This document shows positions 12,034 to 24,515 of a stretch of 64,000 nucleotides of DNA, one piece after another. The DNA comes from Amaranthus tricolor (taxonomy: Eukaryota > Streptophyta > Magnoliopsida > Caryophyllales > Amaranthaceae), in contig NC_080055.1 of the NCBI RefSeq assembly GCF_026212465.1, forward strand, positions 21,985,756 to 22,049,755, read 5' to 3'. Every line of letters begins with the position of its first letter. The first letter of the stretch is position 1. Position numbers and translations under genes: made by a program. The notes under the pieces were generated by a model that searched no databases, was not told the DNA's origin, and saw only the letters and a program-made list of their open reading frames with translations.

Positions 12034-12432
12034 AACAAGCGGTCTCTTGAGAGATTGTCTCTCAGGCCCAATCCATTATAGTTTAATACCTACTTACATA
12101 ATCCCTAATCCATACTTACATCATCCTTAATGCGTACTTACCGTATCCTTAATGCTTACTTACAATATTCTTAATGCCTCTTTTCATTATCCTTAAATGC
12201 TTACTTACAGTATCTTTAATGCTTACTTATATCATCCTTAAATGCATACCTACCGTATCCTTACAATATCTTAAAATCCTACTTACAATACTCTTAATGT
12301 CCATTGAGTAAGCGTGCAATATTTACAATAGCTTAAATGCCTACATACAATATCCTCAATGTTCATCGAGTAACTTATTCAACTTTTTTCTTTATAGGCA
12401 GACCCAATTAGAGATGGTCTAACAAGAATTTG
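12034..12432 (-). mobile_element. Long copy of the agacggtctct MITE with tandem-repeat core
   Basis: The left end, aagcggtctcttgagagatt, and the right end, caattagagatggtctaaca, match the two ends of the 1061-1314 copy read on the opposite strand. The core holds about twelve imperfect units of the form cttacaatatccttaatgct. The copy at 1061 has only about five, so the core has changed length. Confidence 0.65.
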
Positions 12433-13099
12433 TATTCAAAGAATATAAACAAATTCTTTATTAAGACCATCTCAATAAGTCTCATCATGAGATGACTTAA
12501 TATGAGTTGGCATAATATTTAATTTTTTTTAAAAATAAATTGCTTTGATTATTTTTTTTCAAAAAACAGGTTAGTTGAGTTCTAATTCATTTTCAATTTC
12601 GGTTCATATTTGGTCACGCAAAACTCTACCTTCTTAGACCACTCTCAATGGTGGGTAGAAATTTTCTATGAGTGGAAACTTTTTTGTGGGTTTTTGTATC
12701 CCACTAGCGAGTAAAGATAAAAAATATTGCAAATGTTTCTAAAAAAATCTCTTTAAAATAAATAAAAGCTTGACACTTGCCCTAATAACATTTTGTATTT
12801 TTGAAAATAAGATTTTTTATTTTATATATTTATCAAAAAATATATACAAATATATAAATGGTCATAAAATTTTATGCTTTATAATTACACACCCATTTTG
12901 CTATATTTTAACATATTTAAAAAATTATTTTTTTTTAAGTTCTATATAATTAGTGTTTAGAAAGTTGTGAGAAAGTCTTTTTGATTTCTTATTGATGGGA
13001 TACCTTTTCAATGTTAAAAATTTTTTCACACAACAGCGTGATGTGGATAAGAAAGAATGTGTTGAAATTTTTTTTTTTCACTCCCATTGACAGTGCTCT

Positions 13100-13248
13100 T
13101 AATATTTTGTATTGTATCTTCTACAGGTTACGTTTTGTCGAATAAAATTGACGCCTCACAAAAACGCAAGCAGGCAAACGAGCGCATCGTTCGCCGCCCA
13201 TCAGACCATAGCTCCCCGCCTGCGGTGCGATTGTATTGCTTTTCTCTG
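13100..13248 (+). other. ABCE2: Probable 5' UTR exon of the ABCE gene
   Basis: This short stretch is more GC-rich than its surroundings and ends at a good donor (tctctg then gtaaat). A second UTR piece (13780-13822) follows an acceptor, ttgctgtag, and leads into the ATG at 13823. A leader intron is common in plant housekeeping genes. The transcription start is not visible, so the left edge is arbitrary. Confidence 0.4.
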
Positions 13249-13482
13249 GTAAATAATTTCTCTCTTGTCGAATTATTTAGATCTGAATCCTCATGGTGTC
13301 ATGCCTATTTTTTGTTTTGATTGATTTTGTTTTACATTCTCAATCGATTTTTTCTGACGTTTGATTGACCTATAATTTTTTTTTTCAATTAAATTAGGGC
13401 AACCGATTGTAATGGTTGGCGGCTATCAGATTATTTTTTCTGATTGTTTGCTTAATTTTGTCACTGTCCATTCCTTAAGATA

Positions 13483-13490
13483 AAACCCTA
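13483..13490 (+). promoter_or_regulatory. Telo-box-like motif in the ABCE leader intron
   Basis: AAACCCTA occurs in the proposed 5' UTR intron. This motif is enriched near the start of plant translation-machinery genes, which fits a ribosome-recycling factor. A single 8-base match can also occur by chance. Confidence 0.3.
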
Positions 13491-13822
13491 GAAACTTTGT
13501 TTTGATTGACGTGGAGTATTTACTGATTTCTCATTGAGCAATTAATTGCGGGTAAGAAATTACGGTGGAGAATTTTCCAAACTCAAACTAAGTAGAAGTG
13601 AGTTTTCATCAGTTAACTCAGTTTTGATCAAGAGTTATTAGTTATAATCTGTAAAAGTAGCTTCTTTTTAGTTTGTGATTCTTTCTTGTGTTGAGAAGGT
13701 CGTTTTGAGCTGTTTAAGCTCTTTAATTCATAGTATTTCGTCATTGGCGTTTATTTTTGTTGTCCCTTTATTGCTGTAGGTTGGTAGGTCGTTTTTTTTC
13801 GTTTTAACGTACTGAAGGCAGC

Positions 13823-16800
13823 ATGTCGGATCGATTGACTCGTATTGCAATTGTGAGCTCTGATCGTTGTAAGCCTAAAAAATGCCGTCAGGAGTGCAAG
13901 AAGAGCTGTCCTGTTGTTAAGACTGGTATGTATTTGTTTCTGTAACCCAATTTATCATTTTGGTGTCATGGTGTTTTTTCAGCTCACCCCCACACTAATT
14001 TTTGCGTTTATGTTGTGGCTACTCGCTAGAGTGTTTTGGGAATTTGAGGGTTTTTACCCTTTCATGCATTCCGTTCTGTCATCTATGTTATTATCATCTT
14101 AGTTGCATTTTGTTTACTAAAGATGTGGAGATGAAAATTTTTGATTGACCTGAAATATTATTTCTGGGATTATTCATTGTCACTCATCTTGGGCTTGGAC
14201 ATTCAATTTTTATCCCTGAATAAGTACTTTTTTCGATGGGATGAGGGAGCCGGGTGGAGTGTGGTGGTGTTAATGTTGTTGCTGCTGTAATTCTATCCTT
14301 TTTGTATTCATGTGTGGTCATAGCTGTGTGGGTTTATGGGAGGGAGGCTGATAAAGTTTCCCACATGTGTGCATCCAATCACTGAGCTATGGTGATGGAT
14401 AGGGGGCTTCATTATTCAAGGAAGCAACTAACACTTGGGAAAAACTAAATTATGTTTCACTAGTAATTTCATGACTCCACTTATACATGGGTACTGGTAA
14501 ATTTTGTGACTCTTGTGCAATTGTTCATCTTTCTCTATTCAGGGAAACTATGTATTGAGGTGACTTCGGCATCCAAGCTTGCTTTTATCTCAGAGGAACT
14601 GTGCATTGGATGTGGTATTTGTGTCAAGGTGAAGTCATACTTATTCATCCTCACTCATCCTCTATGTACCACTACATTGTTTGTTGCTTAGTGCAAATTT
14701 TTTGTGTATGCAGAAATGCCCTTTTGAAGCAATTCAGATTATTAATCTCCCGAAAGATCTTGACAAGGATACAACTCACCGTTATGGCGCCAATACTTTC
14801 AAGTTACATAGGTTAGTTTATATGAGGTCCTTGATATGATATTTACTTATTCGTTTCAGTTTTAAACGTGAAAATATTCAATCACAGGCTACCTGTCCCG
14901 AGACCTGGTCAGGTTCTTGGCTTGGTCGGAACAAATGGTATTGGGAAGTCAACTGCTCTAAAAGTTTTGGCTGGAAAATTGAAGCCCAATCTGGGGAGGT
15001 TCAATGTAATGTGCATAATAAAGCTGATGCTTTTTTTTTAATGGTGGTTCTCCTTTTTGATCTATTATTTACATTGAATATGTATTATCTACAGAACCCA
15101 CCTGACTGGCAGGAAATTTTAACGTACTTTCGTGGATCAGAACTGCAAAATTATTTCACACGCATATTGGAGGATAATCTGAAGGTAATTGTGTTCATGG
15201 ATTAATCTAACATCACATCCTTGCTTGGCCTAAATTACCGAAATTGGTCAATGATTTTCTTATCTACTAAATCGTTTTCTTAATGCTTTCTTAATTCTAT
15301 GTTGAAGTAATGTATAAGATTTGTTTTCATTTCATGTGATCACCTATTGTATGTTTAGAGTTGGATCTTTCATGACTTCTTGCTGACTGTTATGCATGGA
15401 ACATTACATACAAGAGGCTGAAAGGTCGATACAAGGGCAGCATAGGGAATATTGAAGGGGCATATCTTCTAGAAACTATTATGTCAAATAGTTTGTTATG
15501 GCTCTTTTGAAATTTAGTTTTTTGTTGGAAAAGCATTTTAGCTGTATATGTAAACAAAGGGGGAATGGTTTTTCATTGTACTTTGTATCGATAAATAGTG
15601 TTCTACACTTTGGAGCTTTGAGTATAACACTGACACATATTCATCTTTAGGCTATTATCAAGCCCCAGTATGTGGATCATATTCCAAAGGCAGTTCAGGG
15701 AAATGTTGGCCAGGTTCTAGAGCAGAAAGATGAGAGAGATATGAAGGCTGAACTATGTGAAGATTTGGAGCTGAGTAAAGTTTTGGATCGTAATGTGGGA
15801 GATTTATCAGGTGGTGAATTGCAGAGGTTTGCAATTGCAGTTGTGGCTATACAGAGTGCTGAGATATATATGTTTGATGAGCCTTCAAGTTATTTGGATG
15901 TGAAGCAAAGGCTTAAAGCTGCCCAAGTTGTTAGATCATTGCTTAGGCCAAATAGGTATTGTTGTATACATCATGTTTGACCATCTATTATTTTTTTGTG
16001 CTGGAAGATATCTTATTTAAAAGCTCCTTTTCTTTTGCTCTATCCTTTTCAGCTATGTCATTGTGGTGGAGCATGATCTTAGTGTTTTAGACTATCTTTC
16101 AGACTTCATCTGCTGCTTATATGGAAAACCGGGTGCATATGGAGTTGTTACTCTGCCATTCTCTGTTAGAGAAGGAATCAATATATTCTTGGCAGGATTT
16201 GTACCCACAGAGAATCTTCGTTTCCGCGATGAATCTCTTACTTTTAAGGTATTTTGTTCTCTAAGTATGTGTTTATCGTTGCTTACTCTTCTTTTCTAGT
16301 TGTCTCATCTTTGATTTTCTAGGTTGCTGAGACACCTCAAGATAATGCCGAGGAGATTGAGACATATGCTCGATACAAGTACCCCACCATGACAAAAACT
16401 CAAGGTGGTTTTAAGCTTCGTGTTATGGAGGGTGAATTTACAGATTCACAGATTATTGTGATGTTGGGAGAAAATGGAACAGGAAAGACAACTTTTATTC
16501 GTATGCTGGTATGCTCCTTAAGGAATAGTTGAGAATGTGTAGCGGCTTACTCAATAGTTTTGTGTTTCAGGATATTAAATTCTTTTGCATTGTAAATTTT
16601 CAGGCTGGTCTATTGAAGCCGGATACTGTGGAAGGCTCTGATGTGGAAATACCTGAATTCAATGTTTCTTACAAGCCCCAGAAGATCAGTCCAAAGTTCC
16701 AAAATACTGTGAGGCACCTATTACATCAAAAGATAAGGGATATGTATCTTCATCCCCAGTTTGTTTCAGATGTTATGAAGCCTCTTCAGATTGAGCAGTT

Positions 16801-17702
16801 AATGGATCAAGAAGTTGTGAATTTATCTGGTGGAGAATTGCAGAGAGTTGCATTAGCTTTGTGCCTTGGAAAGGTAAGGCTTGTGTGCCTGTGGACTGTC
16901 TCCTTTAACCTGTAGTATTATTTTATCTCCCTTTTGCGTTCTCTATTTTGCAGAGATAGACGGTAACAACTCTTGATTAGTATGAAAGTTCTTGCGCGTC
17001 ATTGATGATGCGTAGGTGTTTGTGTGATAGCATCTTTTTTCTTAATTGAACTCATGTCTACTAACTTTTGTTCTGATTTTGTTTAATGGTTGAAATAAAT
17101 GTTTTTCAAATAAATGACATGTTTAATATTGAGCATTTTGTAATCATGCAGCCGGCAGATATCTATTTGATCGATGAACCAAGTGCATACTTGGATTCCG
17201 AGCAACGTATTGTGGCTTCAAAAGTTATAAAGAGATTTATTCTCCATGCGAAGAAGACTGCATTTGTTGTCGAACATGATTTTATTATGGCAACATATCT
17301 AGCTGATAGAGTGATTGTGTATGAAGGGATGCCGTCAGTGGATTGTACTGCAAATGCTCCTCAATCATTGTTGACTGGAATGAATCTTTTCTTATCTGTA
17401 AGTCGCTTTATTTTTTTGTTGATACTCTTGGTTATGTCATGGATTGTATTGAATCCATGATTGATATTCATAAGTTAGAAATCAATGTTGAGAAGTTTAC
17501 ATTTCGATATTTGTTTGTGTTGTTTACGTTAGTTTTGAACTGATGTGATTGTAATCTTTTACCATCCTCTTGGAAATTGCAGCATTTGGATATCACATTT
17601 AGAAGAGACCCTACTAATTATCGTCCAAGGATTAACAAGCTAGAATCCACAAAGGACAGGGAGCAGAAATCTGCAGGAACTTATTATTACTTGGATGATT
17701 GA
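13823..17702 (+). CDS. ABCE2: ABCE (RLI) ribosome-recycling ATPase
   Basis: Eleven exons (13823-13925, 14543-14628, 14714-14811, 14888-15005, 15095-15184, 15651-15955, 16053-16248, 16323-16508, 16604-16873, 17152-17397, 17583-17702) join in phase into 605 aa, the usual ABCE length. The N-terminus has two iron-sulfur cluster motifs with Cys16, 21, 25, 29 and Cys55, 58, 61, 65. Nucleotide-binding domain 1 has Walker [10 protein letters not shown] (110-118), signature LSGGE (217-221) and Walker B ending Asp241-Glu242. Domain 2 has GENGTGKTT (381-389), LSGGE (468-472) and Asp492-Glu493. ABCE proteins have no membrane domain; they split ribosomes after termination and help initiation in the cytosol, and plant homologues are also described as suppressors of RNA silencing. 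All key residues are present, so the gene looks functional. Paralogue number is by resemblance only. Confidence 0.95.
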
Positions 17703-20700
17703 GATTGATGTTTGGTTCATCCTTCCAACTATTTCTTCAGTGTTCTTATTTACTTTCCTTAATGGTAAAGTTTCATTCTATTAATCAATTGTGTTTGTGC
17801 GTGCAATTTTCTAATACTTAGTTTTTTGCAATTGTTAAGAGAGAGCATCTATGTTCTTTCTTTGTTGTTCTCGCTGTTGTCATTTTCTTAGCCATTTGGA
17901 GTCCTTGTACAATCGGTAAATTTTGCATTTCCATGTTGCTGAACTTATAAAAGTTATTTTGCTATCATTTTTTTCAATGGATTTCATTTTTCAGTTCTAA
18001 CTCACCATTTTCCTTATTTTCAAATTTCTAAATTTTTGCAACGTTCATCGACAACTTCTGATAGATAGTTTAGCTATGCTCGATGCTGATTGTAATTCAC
18101 CCAAATGTTAGTAATTATGAAAGAATAATCTTTGCAAATTCCATATTACATAGCGCATGCTGCTTGCTCCACCATAAACATTTGCCATTTCTCCATCTTG
18201 ATGATTTCATTTCTTTTGTTGATTTGTGTTTCCTACCAGCTGTAGTCTCAATTCCAAGTGTTCTGACTTTTGCTGTTTCAGGAGTCTATGGTAAGCTCTC
18301 AAGGATGTATTGCACAAAAGTGTTAAACGTGCTGCTGATTATCTTTTTGTCGATATGTCAAAGAAGGGGGGTGATGAGCTGAAAATCGTTTCTCTCGTTT
18401 CATCTTTCATACAGACATATGCTTCTGATCATTACTATGTAGCATTAGATCTCTTCTGTTATGAGCAATTTTGCACTGAGTTTGGGTTGGCAGCTTGATA
18501 AATCGGCAGATTAGATTCTAATTAGTGACTAATAAGTGGATTTTGCCGAGGCCAATTTTGGTTTGATCAGATTTTATTTAATACTTCACATCTGACTAAG
18601 TTGGTTGGTATTCCTATCACTAATAGAATGAAATGCGACGTTTTGAGTTGTTTTGTGTTTAATTGTTTTAAGCGTACAATTTCCGTTTTAGAACAAGTTG
18701 ATAATGTGGGAGTACAGGCAAATATAACATCAGTATAAAGAGCATTTGTTAGCACATTATTCGTTTTCGTGTCTTTTAAAACTTCATTTTAAAAGATACT
18801 CCTAGTTTTTATTGAAGTTTTGTTTTGGCCAAACCACGGAGATGCGTTGAGGTAGCGTCTAACCACAAGTCTAGGCCTTCTATACTTGTGCACATCAAGT
18901 TACTTCACTAGTTAGTCATCAGCTTTTGCATCTAGTAGCCCTATTTAACAATAGACTAGTGGAAATTTTGACATGTTTGGCAAACAGCTGAAACTAGTAG
19001 AAGTACTTATAGTGACCAAGTTGAAATTGGAATCGATCAAAAATGTTTTTATTATGCTATTTTATACAAAGACTAGCTTAATATGATAAACTCTCTTACA
19101 TAACATGCTGAAGCCTATGATAAAAACGTATACTACTGCTACAATATTAACCCTCTAGGATTAAATCTTCTCTTTGTAGACCACTATATTTTCATGTCTA
19201 TTTTCCCATTTGTATTAATTTGTCTCATTCTTATACACTTTAAAGAAGTAGGAAGTATTCTACTAAGTTGTGTGTGTGACCATAGAGAATGGGCCAACAA
19301 TACACACAAAGGTTAAGAAAGACGTTTCTTAGTAAACTAGGGTTTTCATGGCTCCCAAGTTCAGTCATTTGATATATAAATACTCTCACATCAACGTATT
19401 AAAACTCTAACTCATTTATTCCTCTTACATTTTTCAGAACATTTATTGAGATCTCACGCCATAAACAAACTCTAACAAAATTCCTCCAAGCCAAGGTAAC
19501 ACTATTAGGCTTCCTAGGTACTCATCTGTTATACTCAATGTTATGAGCGTTGGAGCTGGTCTTTAGAGTCAAACTTTGGGCCATTTAACATGTGTTACTT
19601 GCCTAGACTAGGTCATCAAAGTGATCTTATTACAAAAGAATTAAATGGTAAAGATAAGTCTTTCACTCAACAAACACTCTCTCAGACTCGACTTAGCATC
19701 AACCAAACTTAGTGTGGATCTCGATCTCGGACAAAAACATAAGCTTAAGTAATTGACTTGTTGACCTAGAAATTAGTTGTCCCAACTTTTCTTTTTTTTT
19801 TTTTCATTGATATAAGTTCTACAAGCATCCTTTACAAGAACTTCAATCACCCAAAGTAAAGCCATCATCGACTTTATCTTTAAAGATTTACCAAGTCAAT
19901 GTACATAATTGTTTCTTACAAGAATTTATGGAAAAACAAAACTAAATACCTCTTTTTATATTCAAGCTTATATTAGAGGATCCCTATTGGCAAAGAAAGA
20001 AGAAAACATTTCCTTTTTAATTTTTATAAGTAGAAAAGGAAAAACATTTGACTATTAGGCTAATCTTTAATCGGATATCCGGAATTTTCTACCAAGAATT
20101 TGGTACATGAACTTCGTATGTTTTGACGTAGAAATTTCTGCAGGAAATCCTGCCGGAAGTTTCTCATTATTTACTTTAATGATTCAATAAATCAACATAT
20201 TCTTCTTTGGTTCTCCTCCATTCTCCACCATTATTTAGTATTTTTGTTTTGGTGTATACAATTGACTAATTGTTAAATGGAAATTTAAAAGAATTTGTTC
20301 CTAAGAATTTGGTTCGTAGTGCACACTTTTATATGACTTTATCAAAATAAATCAAAACAATGGTTTATTCATTATTATCCAACGTGACTGTTACATAAAT
20401 GTTTGTTTGTATGATGCGGTTTTGGGAGATAGCATTTAATATACACATCGTTGTGTGAGATGGTTTCTCCAAAAAAATGTATTAAATATATAGGCTAAAT
20501 AGTCTAAATAATACAAATCAAAGAGAAAATAAAAATGTGGTCTTCTTGTTTTAATGTCGTCTCTTTAAGAGAAGGTTTTTCACAAGAATAGTTGATTAGT
20601 ATGAGTTTAATAGACCATTTAATATAAATATGAGAATATAAAGCTTTTTGATTTTAGATCGTCTCTCACCAAGTAGTGTTCTTTCACAAGAGCAATTATG

Positions 20701-22124
20701 TATTAAATTTATTTTGTAAAATTTCTCTAAAAAAATTGACCAAAATCACCTAGAATTTGATTTTATTAGCTGCCTAGAAAAAGTTATTTCTTTGTTAAAA
20801 TTTAAAAACTACCGGTTAACTGATCTTTTAACAATTTCGAATGCTATTTGTAGTACTTCATTCTAACTTAAATATCAAAATTTATGATCATATTAGATTT
20901 TTGCCCAAAATTGTTGCTCCCGATGAATACTCAGTCGGATCTAAGCCTTGCTCAACAATTTTTATTTCTATTTTCTTGGCCATTCTTCACCTATTCTTTA
21001 AAGTTAAAGGATTGTTTTTCATGGATCATTAAAAAGAAATAAGTTGGACTTTTCAATTAAAAAAAAAAACACATACACATTTTAGTCCGTCTTTTTTATT
21101 TTGCTACAATTTCATTTTAATGAAAATGTCTCCATCACTTATTTTAATTTTCATCCATATATTTTATTTCTATTTTAATATTATCCATATAATTAAATAA
21201 CTCTTTCAATTCTTAATATTTATCACATATGCCGAAGTTGCAATTTCAACAAGACCGAGTGACTAATAGTTTAGCCATAAAAGAAAAAAAAAGAAAAATT
21301 GACGTTAACAACAAATTTACTCATCCGTTGTGAATAATTTCATCTTAAGGTTATTTTCTAATAATCAAACATTTGTCAGATATTTACCCACAACATATCA
21401 TATTACTAATAATACGTAATAATAGGATATGCTGTCAGCAAATTAAGAAAAAAGATGAATTATCACGACAAACTAAAGGTAAATATCAAATTATTAAAAA
21501 AAAAAAAAAGAAAAATCTAAAGGTAGAAGACCAATTGAATTATAAATATCAGTTTTTGAAATTAATAAATTGGTTCATAAAGGTATTTTAAATATTAAAA
21601 TAAGTAGCATTATCCAGAATACATGTCATGTTTGTTGAATACTCCCATAATCTCATCCCATTATCTATATTACCTATCCACTGACCAGTGACCACTATAC
21701 CTATTTTATCTATATTACTTTGTTATGCTAAGGTAGATGAAGATAATTAATATAATAATTTAAATAGACCAAACCTATAAAGTAAACTAATCTTTCTTGT
21801 CTTCCAATGGAATTCTTGGTATAACCTAAAAGCAAATATATATAATTTCATATGTGCTTATTACCCAAACTAATATTTTATTAATTAAAAATTGATTAGG
21901 ATAAGGATTAGTCCAAAAGTGATGGACCAATTCTTGTTCTTCTTACCAAATAGATTTCAAAATTGACAACTATTTGTCACATATCATTAATGTTTTGTTC
22001 AATCTCAACTTCCATATTGTAAGTGGACAATTGTGGGCCCAATTCAATTTTTTTTAATCAAAATGATAATTTTTGTTCTTAGATATGGTAGTATCTCATA
22101 TGGACTATTATTTAGATATGGTTT

Positions 22125-22209
<85 letters not shown>

Positions 22210-22572
22210 AAGGGTTGAATATATATAATTTTACTTTTGTTATTAATTACAAAGAGGTTGTTATTAATCTTAATACTTTAAGAGATTTGTCAAATGTTGT
22301 TATGGAAGTTGTTATTTCATAGGCTAATGTTAAATATGTGGCATTAAGATTCAAATAATTATGGATTTTTTTGTTGTACTATTTATACTAATATATAATC
22401 TTGATAAGAACCTTTTACTATAGGAACTCATTTAATGCATATTATCAAGTTATTCAAAGTCTACTAACTACATGAAAATAACAAATAGTAAACTCTAAAG
22501 GCCTTGACAAATTCCTTTTTTGGTTGTAATTAGCATGGGTGACAAATATTAATTAGGTAATTTTTTTAATTA
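17703..22572. other. Intergenic, AT-rich, no supported gene
   Basis: The first few hundred bases are likely ABCE 3' UTR. A frame at 18310-18498 could encode about 60 aa but has no recognisable match, no splice context and poor composition, so it is not called. From 19 kb on the DNA is AT-rich with short fragments of MITEs (for example near 20460-20690) and a long AT microsatellite. Confidence 0.55.
22130..22205. repeat. (AT)n microsatellite
   Basis: About 38 uninterrupted AT units. Confidence 0.98.
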
Positions 22573-23015
22573 GGAAAAATTATCTAAAATAATCCAACCT
22601 TTTGATCATGATTTTCCTACAATAATTCCATTCATTGATTAACCATGAATAATCCCAACTTTAGGATGTATTTTCTTAAAGTAAATCCAGTAATCGGATG
22701 ACTTGTTATAGCAAGTTTTTTTTTTAAAAAAAAAAATAAAATAAAATTTCAAAACAAATGTTAAAAAAATATATAAAATTTTTCTAATTTTTTTGTTACT
22801 CAAAATTTTTTTTGTAAATTTTCAACATTTTCTCTAATTTTAAATTAATTTTGAGTTTATTTTTTTGGTGAATTATCTATTATAGCAGGTCAACATTTTC
22901 TCTAATTTTAAATTAATTTTGGTGAATTATTTTTTTGGGATTATTCATGGTTAAATAATAATTTGGATTATTGTAGAAATATCATGAAAAGATCGGATTA
23001 TTCTAGGTATTTTTC
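22573..23015. mobile_element. Palindromic foldback MITE, copy A
   Basis: It begins ggaaaaattatctaaaataa and ends with the near complement, ttattctaggtatttttc. The arms include aaccatgaataatcccaact on the left and matching inverted text on the right. The core holds the word gaattatctattatagcagg. It is about 440 bases and non-coding. Copies B and C lie just downstream. Confidence 0.75.
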
Positions 23016-23052
23016 ATTTTAATTATCCTTATTTGATTGAAAATATCATAAA

Positions 23053-23496
23053 GGAAAAATTATCTAGAATAATACAATCTTTTATTGATTTTCGTACAAT
23101 AATTTTAACTTTTTATTAAACATGAATAATTCCAATTTTAGGGTCACTTAGCTAAGAACATTATTGGCCAAATGGTGACCAATTTTTGCAGGTTAATTGC
23201 TAAAAAAAAGAAAAATAAAATAAATATTTAAAATATTAAAAATTAAAAGTTAAAATCAAAAAAATTACTTGATTTCTCTTTATAATTTTTAAAAAGTTTT
23301 CAATTTTTTACATAATTTAATATTTTATTTACTTTTTAATTTTATTATGCAAAATGACTTGTTGTATAGATAAAAGATTACTTTGGTAGATTCTTAGCAA
23401 GCACCCCTTATAGTTGGAATAATTCATATATTTTCAAAAGTTAAGATTATTGTGAAAAATCAGTAAAATGTTGAATTATTTTCTAGGTAGTTTTTC
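23053..23496. mobile_element. Palindromic foldback MITE, copy B
   Basis: It has the same ends as copy A (ggaaaaattatctagaataa on the left, ttttctaggtagtttttc on the right) and about the same length. It starts only 38 bases after copy A and is more diverged in the core. Confidence 0.7.
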
Positions 23497-24070
23497 AACT
23501 CTTCTTTAATATCATCTACACGATTCAAATGGTCCCACCATTTCTTAATATTTGTGCAAAATCTCACAATTTATCAAGGACGAAGGAGTATTTTTATGCT
23601 ATATTTTAATATGATTTGATCTTATGACAATTAATATGTTAAGTAAAACTACAACCACATACTCTACCTTATTATTATATTTTCTAATTAATTTTGTATA
23701 TATACAGTTGTTTAATGTTTAGAACCCTGTGTGGTTGCACCTCTAAAACCAGACACGATTGTGTTAGTATGTTTTGTTAATTGTTAGGGGTAAATTTGGT
23801 TTATTGATTTGGTTATACGTCAGACAATGAGTGTTGGTACATATAGAATAAAAAATATAGCAATTTCATTAAGACAAAGTAAATAAATTATAAGAAAAAT
23901 TTATTTAGATGAAATATTAAGCAATTTATGGGCAATCTTCACCAAATTTCACAATATTTTGGTTATCTTTCTTATCATTTACTTTTTTATTTTAGAGTAG
24001 ACTAAAGAACCCCTTCAAGTTAGAAGAAGAAGGAATTCGTCATTCTCTAACATTAGGGTGAAAGAAAAAA

Positions 24071-24515
24071 GGAAAAATTACCTAAAATAATCTAATTTTT
24101 TCATAATTTTTCCATAATAATCTCACCTATTGATTAACTATGAATAATCCCAACTTTAAGGGGTATTTGCCTTGAGTAAACTCGGTAATCGGATGACTTG
24201 CTATAGCAAATTTTATTTTTAAAAAAAAAAGATTAATTAAAATAAAATATCGAAAAAATATTTAAAAATATTTTTAAAAATTGTGACTTTTTTTAGTTAT
24301 CTGAATTTTTATGTAAATTTTTAAAATTTTCTCTAATAATACATGAATTTTCAGTTTATTTTTCGGTGAATTACCTACTATAGCCGGTCATCGGGTTACC
24401 TATGTTTACTCAAGGCAAATACCCTCTAAAATTAGAATATATTCATAGTTAATCAATAGGTGAAATTATTATTGAAAAATCACAAAAATATTAAATTATT
24501 CTAGGTAATTTTTCC
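24071..24515. mobile_element. Palindromic foldback MITE, copy C
   Basis: Ends are ggaaaaattacctaaaataa and ttattctaggtaatttttcc. The arms are the best preserved of the three copies: ggtatttgccttgagtaaac on the left is matched by gtttactcaaggcaaatacc on the right, a perfect 20-base complement. Confidence 0.8.

Larger units (their letters stand above)
10417..13080. other. Intergenic region between the LHC-like gene and ABCE
   Basis: No gene was seen. The first ~250 bases are probably the 3' UTR of the LHC-like gene. The rest holds two MITEs (10765-11090 and 12034-12432) in strongly AT-rich DNA. The last few hundred bases should contain the ABCE promoter. Confidence 0.6.

Noticed and set aside
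22033..22218. Frame containing a long Ile-Tyr repeat
   Set aside because: It is produced by translating the AT microsatellite.
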